Shown: positions 62,744 to 64,000 of the stretch, piece after piece
How positions within the stretch are numbered: the first letter of the stretch is position 1
Layout: each line of letters starts with the position of its first letter
Assembly: GCA_963709325.1 (NCBI GenBank)
Contig: CAVPVV010000003.1
Span: 1,178,001-1,242,000, forward strand
DNA length: 64,000 nucleotides
Source: VFZN01 sp963709325
GTDB taxonomy: Bacteria > Acidobacteriota > Vicinamibacteria > Vicinamibacterales > UBA2999
Direction of reading: 5' to 3'
The notes under the pieces: model-generated
The model's input: the letters and a program-made list of their open reading frames with translations, nothing else
The model's database searches: none
What the model was told of the DNA's origin: nothing
Made by a program: the position numbers and the translations under genes

Positions 62744-63277
62744 ATGGGACTCTTCGCGTACCGGCTGCTTGGCGCGGCCATCATGGACGCCGGGATGTAC
62801 GAGGGCATCGAGGCCGACCGCCGGACGACGACGCAGGCGATGGCGGCGGTGATCCTTGTCAGCGTGGCGGCGGGAATCGGCGCCGGGGACTGGCTCGGTA
62901 CCAGAGTCGAAACCCTCGTTGCGGTCACCGCCCTGGCGGTCATCACCTGGTCGGCGTGGGCGATGCTGGTTTTCCAGATCGGTACGAACGTTCTTCCGGA
63001 ACCCGACACCCAGGCCGACTGGGGGCAACTGCTGCGAACGACGGGATTTGCGGCCGCCCCTGGGCTGCTGCTGGTGTTCGGGCTGATTCCGAACGGCCGC
63101 GGCGCGGTGTTCGCGGTGGTGGGCGCCTGGATGTTCGCGGCGATGGTATTCGGCGTCAAGCACGCGCTCGATTATCGGCACGCCCTCCGCGCGCTGGTTG
63201 TCTGCGCGCTGGCCGCCGCGTTGTCGCTGGCGCTCGCCTTCGCCGCCAGCGCCTTGTTCGCGCGCCGGCTCGAATAA
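62744..63277 (+). CDS. Yip1-like membrane protein
   Basis: 177 residues with five hydrophobic segments. It begins MGLFAYRLLGAAIMDAGMYE, then GIEADRRTTTQAMAAVILV, AVTALAVITWSAWAMLVFQIG, DWGQLLRTTGFAAAPGLLLVF, and AVVGAWMFAAMVFGVKHALDY. This order, including the amphipathic start and LLRTTGFA before helix 3, matches Yip1-domain bacterial proteins of unknown function. TACAAT lies 8 bp upstream of the ATG, so a leaderless or short-leader message is likely. Confidence 0.8.
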   Translation: MGLFAYRLLGAAIMDAGMYEGIEADRRTTTQAMAAVILVSVAAGIGAGDWLGTRVETLVAVTALAVITWSAWAMLVFQIGTNVLPEPDTQADWGQLLRTTGFAAAPGLLLVFGLIPNGRGAVFAVVGAWMFAAMVFGVKHALDYRHALRALVVCALAAALSLALAFAASALFARRLE

Positions 63278-63407
63278 GCGCGCTGACATTTGCCGCCAAC
63301 GGCGGTAAATGGGGTCACTGCCTGGTGGCGTAACCAAAATGTAGACTGGGTCTACCGTCCCATTCGACAACGCCGATCAACGCCGTCTCTCCCAAGGCAG
63401 ACTGCCA

Positions 63408-64000
63408 ATGTACCTGCGCGTCTCCGCGACCGTTCTCGTCGTACTCCTCTCGACCGCTCAATGGACAAGTGCTCAACTTCTTCCCGCTTCGGTCGCTGCC
63501 GATCAAGGCGTCGGCCTGCCGAAGGGTCCGCTGCCCCCATCGCCCGGCGGCGTCACGTTCACCCCGCGACCAGCACGTAATCCGTTCACCTCGCTCGGCC
63601 ACGATCTCGAGACGTTCTTCACCAGCAAGGACACGGCAATCGTGATCGGCGTCTTCGCCCCGGCGGCGGCTGTCGCTGCCACGTGGGACTCCGCGGGGAT
63701 TCGCGAGTCGCAGGAGGACTTCAGCAAGCGGGCGTTCGAGCCGGGCAACATCGGCGGCAGCTTCGCCGTGCAGGCCGGTGCCGCAGTCGGCACGTGGGCC
63801 TTCGGCGCGATGATCGGCAACGCGAAGGCCTCTGAGGTCGGCGGCGACCTGATCCGCGCGCAGCTCACCTCGCAGGTGCTGGTGCAGGGTCTCAAGCTCG
63901 TGACCCACCGTCCGCGGCCCGACGGCAGCGACAACGGCTCCTTCCCCTCCGGTCACACGGCCAGCGCGTTTGCGACCGCGACGGTTCTCGAACGGCACTT
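63408..64000 (+). CDS. PAP2-family phosphatase, exported (3' end outside window)
   Basis: About 197 residues visible, starting MYLRVSATVLVVLLSTAQW (signal peptide). The PAP2 motifs are KLVTHRPRPDGSDNGSFPSGH: motif 1 Lys...RP and motif 2 SGH with the catalytic His region; motif 3 (SRxxxxxHxxxD) lies beyond the edge. Upstream of them is a FTSLGHDLETFFTSKDT segment and a helix. It probably dephosphorylates lipid phosphates or undecaprenyl-PP in the envelope. Confidence 0.88.
   Translation, partial: MYLRVSATVLVVLLSTAQWTSAQLLPASVAADQGVGLPKGPLPPSPGGVTFTPRPARNPFTSLGHDLETFFTSKDTAIVIGVFAPAAAVAATWDSAGIRESQEDFSKRAFEPGNIGGSFAVQAGAAVGTWAFGAMIGNAKASEVGGDLIRAQLTSQVLVQGLKLVTHRPRPDGSDNGSFPSGHTASAFATATVLERH

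Overview
The window is GC-rich, gene-dense bacterial chromosome with short gaps and many 4-base ATGA or GTGA gene overlaps. The gene set fits an aerobic, diderm soil or sediment bacterium: TonB receptor with STN domain, PepSY and PKHD iron genes, MenG/UbiE, PntAB, DUF4097 and SIMPL proteins, a CadC-type winged-helix protein with a periplasmic domain, and many secreted peptidases. The style recalls Acidobacteriota (Vicinamibacteria-like), but this is inference; no rRNA or other marker is present. I saw no tRNA, rRNA, insertion sequence, prophage or CRISPR array.

Layout. 1-4.4 kb (minus): a hybrid ISC/SUF operon running Rrf2 regulator, cysteine desulfurase, a broken IscU-like scaffold, IscA/SufA, SufB, SufC (cut by the window edge). 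4.6-7.4 kb (minus): cysM, a JAMM peptidase, and a MoaD/ThiS-MoeB-rhodanese fusion, which together look like a thiocarboxylate-dependent cysteine pathway. 7.5-9.1 kb: SIMPL and SUMF1-domain proteins. 9.2-13.1 kb (plus): aminotransferase, homoserine dehydrogenase, class III CoA transferase and a small unknown. 13.1-18.9 kb (minus): feoA, a feoB split into two genes, ubiE/menG and a PilT-like protein with a ruined Walker A; a DtxR-type regulator diverges at 19.0 kb. 19.6-25.6 kb: phosphoglycolate phosphatase, QueC, DUF4097 lipoprotein, NagA with a degenerate ROK protein, a PIN-like protein and a deoxyhypusine-synthase-like protein. 25.7-30.6 kb (plus): sigma-54 activator, an HD-GYP/GAF/GGDEF protein and a flavin reductase. 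30.7-39.6 kb: fabI, then the arginine genes (argH and argR on minus; argC-B-D-J-F on plus). 39.6-44.1 kb (minus): iron-uptake operon piuB-like, TonB receptor, piuC-like. 44.2-51.8 kb: solitary pxpA, a highly structured intergenic region, a solitary DGQHR protein, a frameshifted ankyrin gene, CadC-like protein, M24 peptidase, membrane acyltransferase, OsmC and GNAT. 51.8-59.1 kb: formate-THF ligase, MATE exporter, pntAB, phosphotriesterase-family hydrolase. 59.5-62.7 kb (plus): a secreted subtilase ending in 15 copies of a Trp-Gly hexapeptide, in a terminator-bounded pair with an acetyltransferase. 62.7-64 kb: Yip1-like membrane protein and a partial PAP2 phosphatase.

Themes. Sulfur mobilisation and Fe-S assembly (first 7.4 kb), ferrous and ferric iron uptake (two loci with candidate metal-responsive operators) and arginine synthesis dominate. 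The most unusual items are the repeat-tailed subtilase with its acetyltransferase, the buried Gly-Gly sulfur-carrier fusion beside a JAMM peptidase, the three-hairpin intergenic region next to the DGQHR gene, and 7-9 bp tandem repeats that fill several minus-strand intergenic gaps.
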